64,000 bases of DNA from Sphingomonas crocodyli (GTDB taxonomy: Bacteria; Pseudomonadota; Alphaproteobacteria; Sphingomonadales; Sphingomonadaceae), in contig NZ_SACN01000001.1 of NCBI RefSeq assembly GCF_004005865.1, forward strand, positions 682,001 to 746,000, written 5' to 3'. A program made the position numbers and the translations under genes. The notes below the pieces were generated by a model, which did not search any database, was not told where the DNA came from, and was given only the letters and a program-made list of their open reading frames with translations. Within the stretch, counting starts at the first letter, position 1, and each line of letters begins with the position of its first letter. Positions 27,076 through 36,260 of the stretch are shown one piece after another.

Positions 27076-29841
27076 TTGGATAACAGCCTAAACGAGAATG
27101 GATTAGCTTCTTCAGCCAACGAGGTGCGGACCAGTGCGTCGAATCCGCTGACATTTGCCAGTTGGCTCATCGCATCAAAGACCGCGCCAGTCAGTCAGCC
27201 AACCTTCCTCATATCGAGGCAAGGTTTGGGTATCTTGCAGACGGCTTCAGCCTCGAAAACCGTCACGCTGCTAGAGGCGCCGGGCGGCTACGGCAAAAGC
27301 ACTTTGCTCAGCCAATGGCGAGACCGGCTCATAGCTCAGCACAATATCATTGGTTGGCTGTTCCTCGATGAAGATGACAATAATCCATCGATTCTGCTGT
27401 CTTATATCATATTTGCCCTTAGCAAGGGCGGTCTCCCGACCACCGATGCTCTCACGCAATTAGTCGAAGCGCTGCCTCACCAGCAGCCAAAGGCCGTGCT
27501 TGGGATGTTGCTCAATATCGTCGCCGAGACCGCGACTGAAATCTTCCTCGTGCTCGATGATTTCGAAGCTCTCGATGAAGCCGTGGTCGAGGCAGTCATA
27601 GCTCCGCTGATCCGTCTGGCGCCCGACAATTTCCACTTGATGATAGCCGCGCGGGGCCACGTGCGCTTCGGCGCGCCGCAGCTGGCGGCACAAGGCCGGC
27701 TGCAAAAAGTAGGGCCGGCGCAGTTGCGCTTCACCCTCCCTGAGATCGAGGAAGTATTCCGAGGCCAGCTGAGCAGGGCTGAAATCCTGCAAGTTGAAGA
27801 GTTGACGCAAGGTTGGCCCGTTGCACTTCAATTGCTGCGTAGCTGGATCCAGCAAGACCCGCGCCGCGCTGGCGATATCGCCGCGATGTCGGGGCTGACG
27901 GATGACATCGTCGAGTATGTTTCAGACCAGATTGTGGGCTCTTTCCCTCCGTCGGTGCACACGCTGCTGATGGAGGCTGCGGTCTTGCAGCATTTCTCCG
28001 AAGAAGATCTGCGTGATGTCTGCGGTGACGACATCGACTGGCAAGCGGTCGTGACTTGCGAACCACTTCGACCCTTTTTGCTGCCGCATGAGGATCGTGA
28101 CCGCACCTATCGCCTTCACCCCATCGTGAAGGAGTATCTTTTGCGAAATCTTGCGGAGCGGGCGCCTGCCCGCAAGCAGGAGCTGCACGAGAAAGCCACA
28201 TGGCTTTATGCGAGAACCGACCGACTTTTGCCGGCGATCCGGCAGGCCGACCAATCGGGCGATTTGGAGCTTGAGGCACAGGTAATCGAGAGTGCAGGCG
28301 GGGTTCAGATCTGGCTACGCCACGGCCTTACAATCACCAAGTCGATAAGCCACATGCTCTCCCAAGAGCTGCTCGATCGTTGTCCGCGTCTGGCGCTCCT
28401 GCGGGCTCTCGTACTCGCGAAAGAAGGCCGGGTTGCTGATGCGCGAGTGCTGTTCCAGCGTACTCGAGAAAAGAGCGACAACTTCGCCCATGACCGGCCA
28501 GGCGTAGATCCGGCGGCTTTGAAGCGCGATGGCCTGATGGTCGAATCCACTCTGTTGGTGAATGACTGCCGAGCGGCGACGGACGTCTATCTTGAAAATT
28601 ATGAGCGGCTGGTGGGGGAGGTCTATCGGGAAAGCGAGTTCTATGCTGGCCACGTCAAGACGTTCCTCGCGCTCTCACATCACCAGCGAGGTCGCTTTGA
28701 CACGGCGCATGTTTATGCGCGCGAGGCACTGCAGCATTACAGCCATGAGCGGGTATGGCATGGCGTCATCTTCCTCCATCTGCACCTTGGGGTAATTGCC
28801 TTCGCGCAAGGCAGACCGGAAGCGACTGGGCATTATCTCGACGCGAGAGCGGTTGTGCTGCAATATTTCGCATCCGATCGCAGCAAGTCCCTGCTGATCG
28901 ATCCGCTGCTGGCCGAGCATCATTATGAGCGTAATCAGCTGACGGTAGCGCGCCGCCATATGGCAAACGTGCTTGGTCGACTAAACACGACTGAAGCTTG
29001 GATGGAAATCTATGCAGCCGCCTGCCTGACAGCAGCCTCACTCACCTTTGATGATAAGGGCGTTGAGGGGGCACTCGAAATTGTATCGAAGGTTCGGCAG
29101 GATGCCGAGAATCGCGGTGTTTCTGGGCTTTCAATCTTCTTGCACGCTGCCGATCTGCTGTTCCTTGCGCGTGCCGACTTAATGGATCGAGCGAGAGGGC
29201 ATTTCGAAGCGCTGGGAGAGCTGTGCCTGGACAAACGAAAAGCGTCGGAGGACGCCACGACCTGGCGGGAACAGGAAATCATCTACCTCGCGCGCGCCGC
29301 TTTTGCATTGCGCGCGGGCGAGGCGCAGGCGGTAAGAAACGAGCTCGCGGACGCTACGAGCCATTTCCTTCGATCTAAGAATATCCGCTCTTACATTCGG
29401 ATTGGGGCGCTTCAAGCGCGCGCCCTGCAGCAGCTTGACGAACCATCGGCTGCCTTTGCGCTACTGGCAGACATTCTCGAACATTGTCGCGAGACCGGCT
29501 ATGTTCGCATCTTCCACGAGGAACATGGCTTGCTTGCCGATCTCCTCCAAGACTTTGTTGCGCACGCTCCGGCGAAGAAGGCCTACAAAGCGAGCATGGT
29601 CTATGGGAAAGCCTTGCTCAAAGAGCTTGAGGGTATGCCATCGTCCAACGCGGGTAAGCTGACCGTCCGTGAGCTTGACGTCCTACAGCAGCTCAAAGAG
29701 GGCTATCAGGATAAGGTCATCGCACGAAACCTCAGCCTCACTGAGAATACGGTCAAATACCATCTGAAGAGCATCTTCAGGAAATTTCAGGTCACCTCAC
29801 GGACCGAAGCCGTCAGAGAAGCGCAACGAAAGGCGCTATAA
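27076..29841 (+). CDS. MalT-like LuxR family ATP-binding transcriptional regulator
   Basis: 921 residues in the STAND arrangement: a P-loop ATPase at the N-terminus (Walker A EAPGGYGKSTLL, residues 67-78; Walker B EIFLVLDDFEAL near 160), a long middle region of helical repeats (about 380-850) and a C-terminal LuxR helix-turn-helix (LTVRELDVLQQLKEGYQDK, ENTVKYHLKSIFRKF, about 857-910). Such proteins oligomerise on ATP and inducer binding and activate nearby operons. The frame opens at a TTG at 27076 with GAGG about 9 nt upstream; the GTG at 27124 is an alternative. Its position just before the HyuA/receptor/permease genes makes it their likely activator. Confidence 0.92.
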   Translation: MDNSLNENGLASSANEVRTSASNPLTFASWLIASKTAPVSQPTFLISRQGLGILQTASASKTVTLLEAPGGYGKSTLLSQWRDRLIAQHNIIGWLFLDEDDNNPSILLSYIIFALSKGGLPTTDALTQLVEALPHQQPKAVLGMLLNIVAETATEIFLVLDDFEALDEAVVEAVIAPLIRLAPDNFHLMIAARGHVRFGAPQLAAQGRLQKVGPAQLRFTLPEIEEVFRGQLSRAEILQVEELTQGWPVALQLLRSWIQQDPRRAGDIAAMSGLTDDIVEYVSDQIVGSFPPSVHTLLMEAAVLQHFSEEDLRDVCGDDIDWQAVVTCEPLRPFLLPHEDRDRTYRLHPIVKEYLLRNLAERAPARKQELHEKATWLYARTDRLLPAIRQADQSGDLELEAQVIESAGGVQIWLRHGLTITKSISHMLSQELLDRCPRLALLRALVLAKEGRVADARVLFQRTREKSDNFAHDRPGVDPAALKRDGLMVESTLLVNDCRAATDVYLENYERLVGEVYRESEFYAGHVKTFLALSHHQRGRFDTAHVYAREALQHYSHERVWHGVIFLHLHLGVIAFAQGRPEATGHYLDARAVVLQYFASDRSKSLLIDPLLAEHHYERNQLTVARRHMANVLGRLNTTEAWMEIYAAACLTAASLTFDDKGVEGALEIVSKVRQDAENRGVSGLSIFLHAADLLFLARADLMDRARGHFEALGELCLDKRKASEDATTWREQEIIYLARAAFALRAGEAQAVRNELADATSHFLRSKNIRSYIRIGALQARALQQLDEPSAAFALLADILEHCRETGYVRIFHEEHGLLADLLQDFVAHAPAKKAYKASMVYGKALLKELEGMPSSNAGKLTVRELDVLQQLKEGYQDKVIARNLSLTENTVKYHLKSIFRKFQVTSRTEAVREAQRKAL

Positions 29842-29930
29842 GCTCGCTCACGATATCGAACCAACAGCGCACGGCAGGTGTCGTGTGGCGGAGGGCATCG
29901 CCGACGTCAGTCCTGCGCTTGGTGCGGATT

Positions 29931-29950
29931 CCCCACTCATACGAGTGGGG
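29931..29950 (+). terminator. Stem-loop after the MalT-like gene
   Basis: CCCCACTC and GAGTGGGG pair as a perfect 8-bp GC-rich stem with a four-base loop, 90 nt after the regulator stop codon. No T-run follows, so if it terminates it is a weak or Rho-assisted terminator. Confidence 0.45.
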
Positions 29951-30061
29951 CGCGGTCAAAGACATCCGCTAGTCGCCTCACCCATCAAAACTAGCTCCCC
30001 CACTCGGCGACACCAATTGTCGGCAACTTCATAAGCTGAAACACTCCGATACTTGATGGTG

Positions 30062-30079
30062 TGACCAGCAATCTGGTCA
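30062..30079. promoter_or_regulatory. Inverted repeat upstream of the HyuA-like gene
   Basis: TGACCAG-CAAT-CTGGTCA, a perfect 7-bp dyad ending 27 nt before the start codon. Position and symmetry suit an operator controlling the HyuA-like/receptor/permease series, perhaps for the MalT-like regulator. Confidence 0.5.
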
Positions 30080-30106
30080 TGAATCTCGTGCGGGGCAAAT
30101 TTTTTT

Positions 30107-31699
30107 ATGAATTGGCAATCCGGCCTTCGGATCGGAATAGATGTTGGTGGCACCAATACTGACGCTGTTCTTATGCAAAGGCGCGTCGTAAGGGCTACTT
30201 ATAAGGCGGCGACATCGTATAATGTCAGTGACGGCATTATTCGCGCTATCGAGACTATTCTTGCACAGGCCGGGGAAGATGTCTCGGCAGTGCAATGCGT
30301 CATGATCGGCACGACGCAGTTCACCAATGCCTTCGTCGAACGGACCCATCTCCAACGGGTCGGGATCATCCGCACTGCGCTGCCGGCCACTAAGGGTTTG
30401 CCGCCACTACTCGACTGGCCTGCGGACATCAAAGCCGCCGTCGGCGGCCATGTGGCGATGGTGCCAGGCGGCTACCAATATGACGGAACGTCGAACAGCG
30501 CCCTTGATGAGCGCGCGATCGCTAATGCTGCGCGCAATTTCAAGGCTGCGGGACTGCGCTCGGTCGCCATCACTTCGATGTTCTCGCCCGTCAATGGCGA
30601 CATGGAGCTGCGAGCCGAAGAGATCGTCAGGAACGAGATACCCGATGCGGCCGTGACATTGTCGCACAAGATCGGCCGTCTCGGGCTGCTTGAGCGCGAA
30701 AATGCTGCGATCATGAACGCAAGCCTGGCGGACCTCGCTAAGCGCGTGGTTCAGGCTTTTCGCGATGCGCTGATCAAGCTCAAGATCAACGCACCATTCT
30801 ATATTAGCCAGAATGACGGCACGCTGATGAGTGCCGCGCATGTCGAAAAATATCCCGTTCTAACCTTCGCCTCGGGCCCTACGAACAGCATGCGTGGCGC
30901 GGTCTACCTGTCTGGCGAACAGGACGCCCTCGTCGCTGATATTGGGGGAACGACCACCGATCTCGGCGTTCTGACCGGAGGCTTTCCTCGCGAATCCTCG
31001 ATGACGTCCGACATTGGCGGTGTCCGGACCAATTTCCGCATGCCCGACATCTTGGCACTTGCTCTGGGTGGCGGCAGCATAATCCGAGCAGATGGCAAAG
31101 AGCCGCTGCAAATCGGTCCCCAGTCTGTGGGGTACCGGATCACGGAAAAGGCGCTGATATTCGGCGGCGACACGCTGACAGCGACCGACATCGCAGTCGC
31201 CGCGGGCTATGCTGACATAGGCGACCGGTCACGCGTGGTGGGTCTTTCCGCTGATGTCGTGCGCGATGCAGTGGCGCTCATGCACGGTCGGATTGCCGAG
31301 GGCATCGACCGCATGAAAACGAGCGCTGAGCCAGTGCCACTCGTACTCGTCGGCGGGGGTTCGATCCTCGTGTCGCAAGAGCTAGCGGGCATATCGCGGT
31401 TGATCGTTCCAGATCACGCGGCGGTAGCCAATGCCGTCGGAGCGTCGATCGCACAGATCGGTGGCGAATCCGAAGGCGTATATTCCTACGCTGTCACGGG
31501 CCGCGATGCAGCAATCGCTCTGGCCAAGCAGGACGCGGTAAAGTCCGCGATCGCGGCGGGCGCCGATCCTGACAGCGTTGAGATCCTCGACATTGATGAA
31601 GTGCCGCTCGCCTACGTGCCGGGCGGCGCTGTGAGGCTGCGCGTCAATGCCGCCGGCCGATTGCGTCTGACCGCCGACCTACAAGCCGCGCGGCCATAG
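30107..31699 (+). CDS. Short hydantoinase A/oxoprolinase-type protein (DUF917-partner type)
   Basis: 530 residues, shorter than the 701-residue HyuA encoded at 14-16 kb. It has the N-terminal RIGIDVGGTNTDAVLM phosphate-binding motif, GTTQFTNAF, FASGPTNSMRGAVYL, VADIGGTTTDLGVL and a C-terminal LALGGGSIIR, i.e. the ASKHA-like core without the long C-terminal beta domain. This subfamily is normally encoded beside a DUF917 gene; here the DUF917 gene is in the same series but four genes downstream. ATP-dependent opening of a hydantoin-like ring is the likely reaction. No clear ribosome-binding site: the start follows a run of T. Confidence 0.88.
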   Translation: MNWQSGLRIGIDVGGTNTDAVLMQRRVVRATYKAATSYNVSDGIIRAIETILAQAGEDVSAVQCVMIGTTQFTNAFVERTHLQRVGIIRTALPATKGLPPLLDWPADIKAAVGGHVAMVPGGYQYDGTSNSALDERAIANAARNFKAAGLRSVAITSMFSPVNGDMELRAEEIVRNEIPDAAVTLSHKIGRLGLLERENAAIMNASLADLAKRVVQAFRDALIKLKINAPFYISQNDGTLMSAAHVEKYPVLTFASGPTNSMRGAVYLSGEQDALVADIGGTTTDLGVLTGGFPRESSMTSDIGGVRTNFRMPDILALALGGGSIIRADGKEPLQIGPQSVGYRITEKALIFGGDTLTATDIAVAAGYADIGDRSRVVGLSADVVRDAVALMHGRIAEGIDRMKTSAEPVPLVLVGGGSILVSQELAGISRLIVPDHAAVANAVGASIAQIGGESEGVYSYAVTGRDAAIALAKQDAVKSAIAAGADPDSVEILDIDEVPLAYVPGGAVRLRVNAAGRLRLTADLQAARP

Positions 31700-31764
31700 G
31701 TGCCGGAACGACCCACCAAATATTGAAAAAATCAGCAGGGAAGTATCAAAAGGGGGATTTGAAT

Positions 31765-33906
31765 ATGACAAGGAAAAGCATTCGACGGTTGCTGACGCGA
31801 ACCATGCTTGCGGCGGGTGCCGTGCCACTTCTCTTGCCTAGCGCTGCCTGGGCGCAGGATGCCACCGCTGGCGAAATCATCGTCACGGCCCGCAAGCGTT
31901 CGGAAAACCTGCAAAAGGTGCCTGAGCAGGTCACGGTGTTCACCGCAGACAAGATCGAGAATGCTAATATCACGAATCTTCGCGGATTCGTTGACCTGAC
32001 GCCCAATCTCATCGTGCGCGAGACTTTCCGCAGCAACGAAACCTTCCTCACGATGCGCGGTATTTCGAGCGCACAGGGCGCGTTGCCGCCGGTCGCCTTC
32101 ATCGTTGACGGTGTGCAGCTGGGATCGAACGATTTCATCAACCAGGATCTGATGGATATCCAGCAGATCGAAGTCCTTCGTGGTCCGCAGGGTACTCTCT
32201 ACGGTCAGGGTGCAATTGCCGGTGCTATTGTCGTCACGACCAAGGCGCCGGGCGACGAGCTCGAAGGCATGATCAAAGGCACCTACGGGAATGCCAATTC
32301 CTACCGCATCGCCGGTGCCGTTTCCGCTCCGCTCGTTAAAGACGCGCTCTACGCCCGCGTCTCGGGCTTCTATCGCCACACTGACGGTCTGATCCGCAGC
32401 GCCGCCGATGGCCGCGCGGTGCCGGCCTATCAGGTCTACAAGCCTGGCGACCGGATTAATCCTGACAAGCAGGCCAACGTTCGTGGTCAGCTCGAATATC
32501 GCGGCGACGCGCTCAAAGTCAGCCTGCGCGGCTCTTACACCGATGGTGACGGGTCTTGCTGCTTCTTAGATATCGTGCCGCTTAACGCGGCTGGGCAAAT
32601 CAATGCGTCGTTGATCGACGATGTGAAAAATCCCGGTTTCCGCGGCGATCTGGTGGGTACCGAAAAGACGATATTCCGGGATGGTTCGCTTAAAATCGAC
32701 TATGATTTTGGCCCGGTCAGCCTGGCGTCGATCACCGGCTATGCTGAAGTGCGTCAGCACGACTTTGGTGACGGCGATTACACTCCCGCTGCGGTAGTTG
32801 CGCAGGACCTGCGCTTCGATTCTGACGTGTTCAATCAGGAGATCCGCCTGACGTCGAACGGTAAGGCGCCGTTTCAGTGGATCGCCGGCGGCTTTTATCA
32901 AGATCGCCAGGATCGCCAGCGTCTGATCGTTGGCGCCGAAAATGTGACCCGCCCCCAGGGCGGCGTGCCGAGTGGTTCGGTGCTCAACCAGAACAACGTC
33001 ACTAACCGGCATGCTTGGGCGCTATTCGGGCAGGCGACCTACGACCTGACGGAGAAGCTCACTGCGCTGGTCGGTCTTCGCTACGACGAAGATCGCCAGA
33101 ATAATCAGAACACGCTTGCCACCGTGAACACCCTCGCCAAGGCGAAATTTCATTCGCTCCAGCCCAAGGCTCAATTGTCGTACAAGTGGGCAGATGGGTT
33201 CATGACCTATGCTACCTACTCGACCGGGTTTCGCTCGGGTGGATTCACGCAGACGACCCAATTCAAGAACGAAACCAGTCGAAATTACGAGCTTGGTTTC
33301 AAAGGCAGCTTTCTCGACAACATGTTGTTCGTGAATGCCAGCGCATTCTATATCGATTACCGCAACCAGCAGCTGTCTTTCGTGATCGCGACGCCCACGG
33401 CTTTCCGTCGCGGTGCGGTCAACATTCCCAAGACCAACATCAACGGATTCGAACTTGAAGTGCAGGCGCGTCCGACGCGGCAGCTGAGCATTACCGCTGC
33501 GCTGGGTCTGTCCGATACTGATGTTCGCGAAGTGGCGGCGCTCGATCCGGCGCTTGGCGACGTGTCCGGCGCGGTCGGCAACCATTCGCCGTTGGTCTCG
33601 AACTTCACGTTCAATCTGGGCGCAAACTACACCGCGCCGATCTCGGACGACATGGACCTGGTGTTCAACGGGGACTTCCGCCGTCAGGGGGGCTTCTACT
33701 TTGACCTCCAGAACACGCTGAAGACCAGGACGGGCGATTACGTCAATGGTCGGATCGCACTGCGCACAGCCAATTGGACGCTGGCGCTGTGGGGCAAAAA
33801 TCTGACCGACACGCGGCGCGCAACCCGTGTCTCAGAAACCGGTAACCGCTTGCGGACACCGAACTCGCCTAGGAGCTACGGCGTCGAAGCTAGCTATAAT
33901 TTCTAA
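31765..33906 (+). CDS. TonB-dependent outer membrane receptor
   Basis: 713 residues from the ATG at 31765, which has AAAGGGGG upstream; a TTG at 31723 would add 14 residues ahead of the signal peptide and is unlikely. Signal peptide to about residue 30 (PSAAWAQD), then GEIIVTARKRSENLQKVPEQ as TonB-box region, a plug with FIVDGVQLG and EVLRGPQGTLYGQGAIAG, and a barrel ending in phenylalanine (YGVEASYNF). Imports a substrate for the surrounding ring-opening enzymes. It differs clearly in sequence from the receptor at 16-18 kb, so the two clusters probably take different substrates. Confidence 0.95.
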   Translation: MTRKSIRRLLTRTMLAAGAVPLLLPSAAWAQDATAGEIIVTARKRSENLQKVPEQVTVFTADKIENANITNLRGFVDLTPNLIVRETFRSNETFLTMRGISSAQGALPPVAFIVDGVQLGSNDFINQDLMDIQQIEVLRGPQGTLYGQGAIAGAIVVTTKAPGDELEGMIKGTYGNANSYRIAGAVSAPLVKDALYARVSGFYRHTDGLIRSAADGRAVPAYQVYKPGDRINPDKQANVRGQLEYRGDALKVSLRGSYTDGDGSCCFLDIVPLNAAGQINASLIDDVKNPGFRGDLVGTEKTIFRDGSLKIDYDFGPVSLASITGYAEVRQHDFGDGDYTPAAVVAQDLRFDSDVFNQEIRLTSNGKAPFQWIAGGFYQDRQDRQRLIVGAENVTRPQGGVPSGSVLNQNNVTNRHAWALFGQATYDLTEKLTALVGLRYDEDRQNNQNTLATVNTLAKAKFHSLQPKAQLSYKWADGFMTYATYSTGFRSGGFTQTTQFKNETSRNYELGFKGSFLDNMLFVNASAFYIDYRNQQLSFVIATPTAFRRGAVNIPKTNINGFELEVQARPTRQLSITAALGLSDTDVREVAALDPALGDVSGAVGNHSPLVSNFTFNLGANYTAPISDDMDLVFNGDFRRQGGFYFDLQNTLKTRTGDYVNGRIALRTANWTLALWGKNLTDTRRATRVSETGNRLRTPNSPRSYGVEASYNF

Positions 33907-33913
33907 CTGCGTG

Positions 33914-33946
33914 GCAGCCATCTTCTCATCGCGAGGGGATGGCTGC
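33914..33946 (+). terminator. Stem-loop between receptor and permease genes
   Basis: GCAGCCATC and GATGGCTGC form a perfect 9-bp stem around a 15-base loop, beginning 8 nt after the receptor stop. No T-tract. It may partially terminate or protect the abundant receptor message, as barrels are needed in larger amounts than permeases. Confidence 0.5.
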
Positions 33947-34001
33947 TCACAGAAACCCGAGTTGCTGACGGCCGCGAGGGTCGTGCTTTAGGATCACCAT
34001 T

Positions 34002-35300
34002 ATGGGCCATGTGCCAGACCTCGCACTGTCATCGACCGAATTCACCAATGCGCCAGTTCCTATCAACAATCGCATCAGCTGGTGGACGATCGCGCTGATC
34101 AAGATCGGAGTCGTGCTAGCGCTTCCGGGTTTTCTAATCGGCGCTCAGATCGGCCACAGCATGGGCCTTCGGAATGGCATGATCGCCTTCTTCGGTGGCG
34201 CTGCGATCCTGGCGATCATTGCAATGCTGACGGCCACGGTTGCTGCACAAACGCATCTGGCAACATCGGTCATCACCCAATTTCCGTTCGGGCGCGTAGG
34301 CGCTCGCGTCATCAATCTCATTCTCGGTATCACGCTCATTGGGTGGTTCGCTGTGACTGCAGAGATTTTCGGCAGCACGCTCGCTCAGATGGCCACGAGC
34401 ATTCTCACGATTCACATTCCTGAGAAGGTGGGCACCGTGATCGGCGGGCTGCTCATGGTCGGCACCACGATGTTTGGCTTCAAAGCGATATCGCGCCTGG
34501 CCGATTTAGCAGTCCCATTACTGCTTATCCTGCTCCTCGTCATAACCTGGCTCGCGATACGTGACCATTCGCTGGCAACTCTGCTCGCCTATCGCGGCAC
34601 CGGGCAAACGTCGATTGGCGTCAGCATATCGGCCGTGGTGGGGGGCGCCTCGGTTGGAACCATTATCTTCCCTGACATTGCGCGCTTTGCGCGTTCGGCC
34701 AATCACGGCCGCGGCGCTGCCGTTTTCACCTACGGGCTGTGCCTGCCTTTGATGTTTGTCATGGTGGCAGTCGCAAGCGTCGCGACGGGAGAGCGTAACA
34801 TCATGGTGCTCATGCTGGCGCTTGGGCTTGGTGGAATCACGCTCGCATTTCTCGTGTTCAAAGCGTGGACCACCAATGTGGCCAATCTCTATTCGTCGTC
34901 GTTATTCTTCTCGACATTGCTACCGCGGTTTCGCTTCCGCTTTGTCGTACTGGGCGTCGGTGCACTGGGGATAGCGAGCGCAACTCTCGGGCTTACGCAG
35001 CATTTCGTCCCGTTCCTGCTTGTTCTGGGCATCACCATTCCGCCGATCGCCGGCATTTATGTGACGGACTATCAGCTGCGCGGCCGGAGGCTCGACATCG
35101 CTGTGCTGGCAAGCAATCCGAAGATCGGCATTCCGGCCTTCTGTGCATGGGGTGGGGGCATCGCGATCGCGGGATTGAGCAGCAGCAATTCTGTCCTGAC
35201 CCTGACCAGCATTCCGTCATGCGACTCAATCATCGTTGCAGCAGCACTTTATGCTGCTCTGCATTTTTGCACCCAGGGGCGCAGCCGTCTGGCGACGTGA
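34002..35300 (+). CDS. NCS1 family permease (cytosine permease-like)
   Basis: 432 residues with about twelve membrane segments, resembling CodB: ISWWTIALIKIGVVLALPGFLIGAQIG at the start, FPFGRVGARVINLI, VVGGASVGTIIFPDIARFAR in the middle and FKAWTTNVANLYSSSL with the SSL-type motif later. NCS1 carriers move cytosine, purines, allantoin or hydantoins with Na+ or H+; the hydantoin carrier Mhp1 belongs here. Next to a HyuA-like enzyme, racemases and a DUF917 protein, a hydantoin-type ligand is the most natural guess. Confidence 0.9.
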   Translation: MGHVPDLALSSTEFTNAPVPINNRISWWTIALIKIGVVLALPGFLIGAQIGHSMGLRNGMIAFFGGAAILAIIAMLTATVAAQTHLATSVITQFPFGRVGARVINLILGITLIGWFAVTAEIFGSTLAQMATSILTIHIPEKVGTVIGGLLMVGTTMFGFKAISRLADLAVPLLLILLLVITWLAIRDHSLATLLAYRGTGQTSIGVSISAVVGGASVGTIIFPDIARFARSANHGRGAAVFTYGLCLPLMFVMVAVASVATGERNIMVLMLALGLGGITLAFLVFKAWTTNVANLYSSSLFFSTLLPRFRFRFVVLGVGALGIASATLGLTQHFVPFLLVLGITIPPIAGIYVTDYQLRGRRLDIAVLASNPKIGIPAFCAWGGGIAIAGLSSSNSVLTLTSIPSCDSIIVAAALYAALHFCTQGRSRLAT

Positions 35301-35351
35301 GCCGCGCCACGATGGGATGTTCAACTCTCAAGTATCTTTAGCGGAGCTATC

Positions 35352-36221
35352 ATGGCCCACCATATTCGCCTCCTGACAGTCCATACGACAGACATGTCGC
35401 ACAAGCTGCTCCCGCTGAAGCGGATCTTTTGCAGCATCAAACCGGAATCGGTGATTGCAGGAGTTCGGGTCACAGAAGACAATATCGATGCGCTCATCGC
35501 GGCAGGAGACCTGACCGCCGACACAATTGATGACGTGCTGGATCTGGATCGAGTTCGATTGAGCCAAACCCGGCTCCGCTACGGAGCATCATCGATTGAG
35601 AGCGAGTTCGATGATCTTCTCTCCACCCCTTATATCATCGGGGCAGCGATGGAGGCCGAGGACGAGGGTTGCAGCGCCGTAATCATCGACTGCGTCGGTG
35701 ATCCTGCACTGCATGCGGCACGCGAAGCTGTGCGCATTCCCGTAATCGGTGCTGGCGAAGCTGCGTTGCACATCGCGGCGACCTTAGGGCACCGCTTCAG
35801 CATTGTGACGATCGCTGATCGCCTGCGACCCATCCTTGATCATCATATGACGACTTATGGTGTTGCCGGACAATGTTGCTCAATTCGCGCTATTGAGATT
35901 TCAGGCGTGCACTCGGGTCATGACGCCCATGTCATCTACGACATGCTGGCGCGGGAATGTTTGGCGGCGGTGGAACAGGACGCAGCCGACCTGATCGTGC
36001 TCGGCTGCACGGCCTTCTTCGGCGCGTCAGAGTATATCACCCAATTTCTCGAGCAGCACGGCCAGAGCGGCATTCCGATCATCGATCCTTTGCCCTCGGC
36101 AATTGGCATGGCTCGCAGCCTCCTTGATGTCGGCCTCACTCACAGCCTCGCGACATATCCGCCGCCGCCGATCAAAGCGCGCAGCGGCTACCTTATGCCG
36201 ACCCGCTACCATCAGCATTGA
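35352..36221 (+). CDS. Asp/Glu/hydantoin racemase family protein
   Basis: 289 residues; the racemase fold carries both catalytic cysteines, Cys114 (IIDCVGDPAL) and Cys219 (VLGCTAFFG). It has about 35 more residues before the first cysteine than the two other racemases in the window, an insertion in the N-terminal domain (VTEDNIDALIAAGDLTADTIDDV). Downstream of the NCS1 permease by 51 nt and 39 nt before the DUF917 gene. Likely racemises a 5-substituted hydantoin or the derived amino acid so that a stereospecific partner enzyme can use both forms. Confidence 0.9.
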   Translation: MAHHIRLLTVHTTDMSHKLLPLKRIFCSIKPESVIAGVRVTEDNIDALIAAGDLTADTIDDVLDLDRVRLSQTRLRYGASSIESEFDDLLSTPYIIGAAMEAEDEGCSAVIIDCVGDPALHAAREAVRIPVIGAGEAALHIAATLGHRFSIVTIADRLRPILDHHMTTYGVAGQCCSIRAIEISGVHSGHDAHVIYDMLARECLAAVEQDAADLIVLGCTAFFGASEYITQFLEQHGQSGIPIIDPLPSAIGMARSLLDVGLTHSLATYPPPPIKARSGYLMPTRYHQH

Positions 36222-36260
36222 TCGTGCTGCGCAAAATATAGTCCACAAGGTTCATCAATA

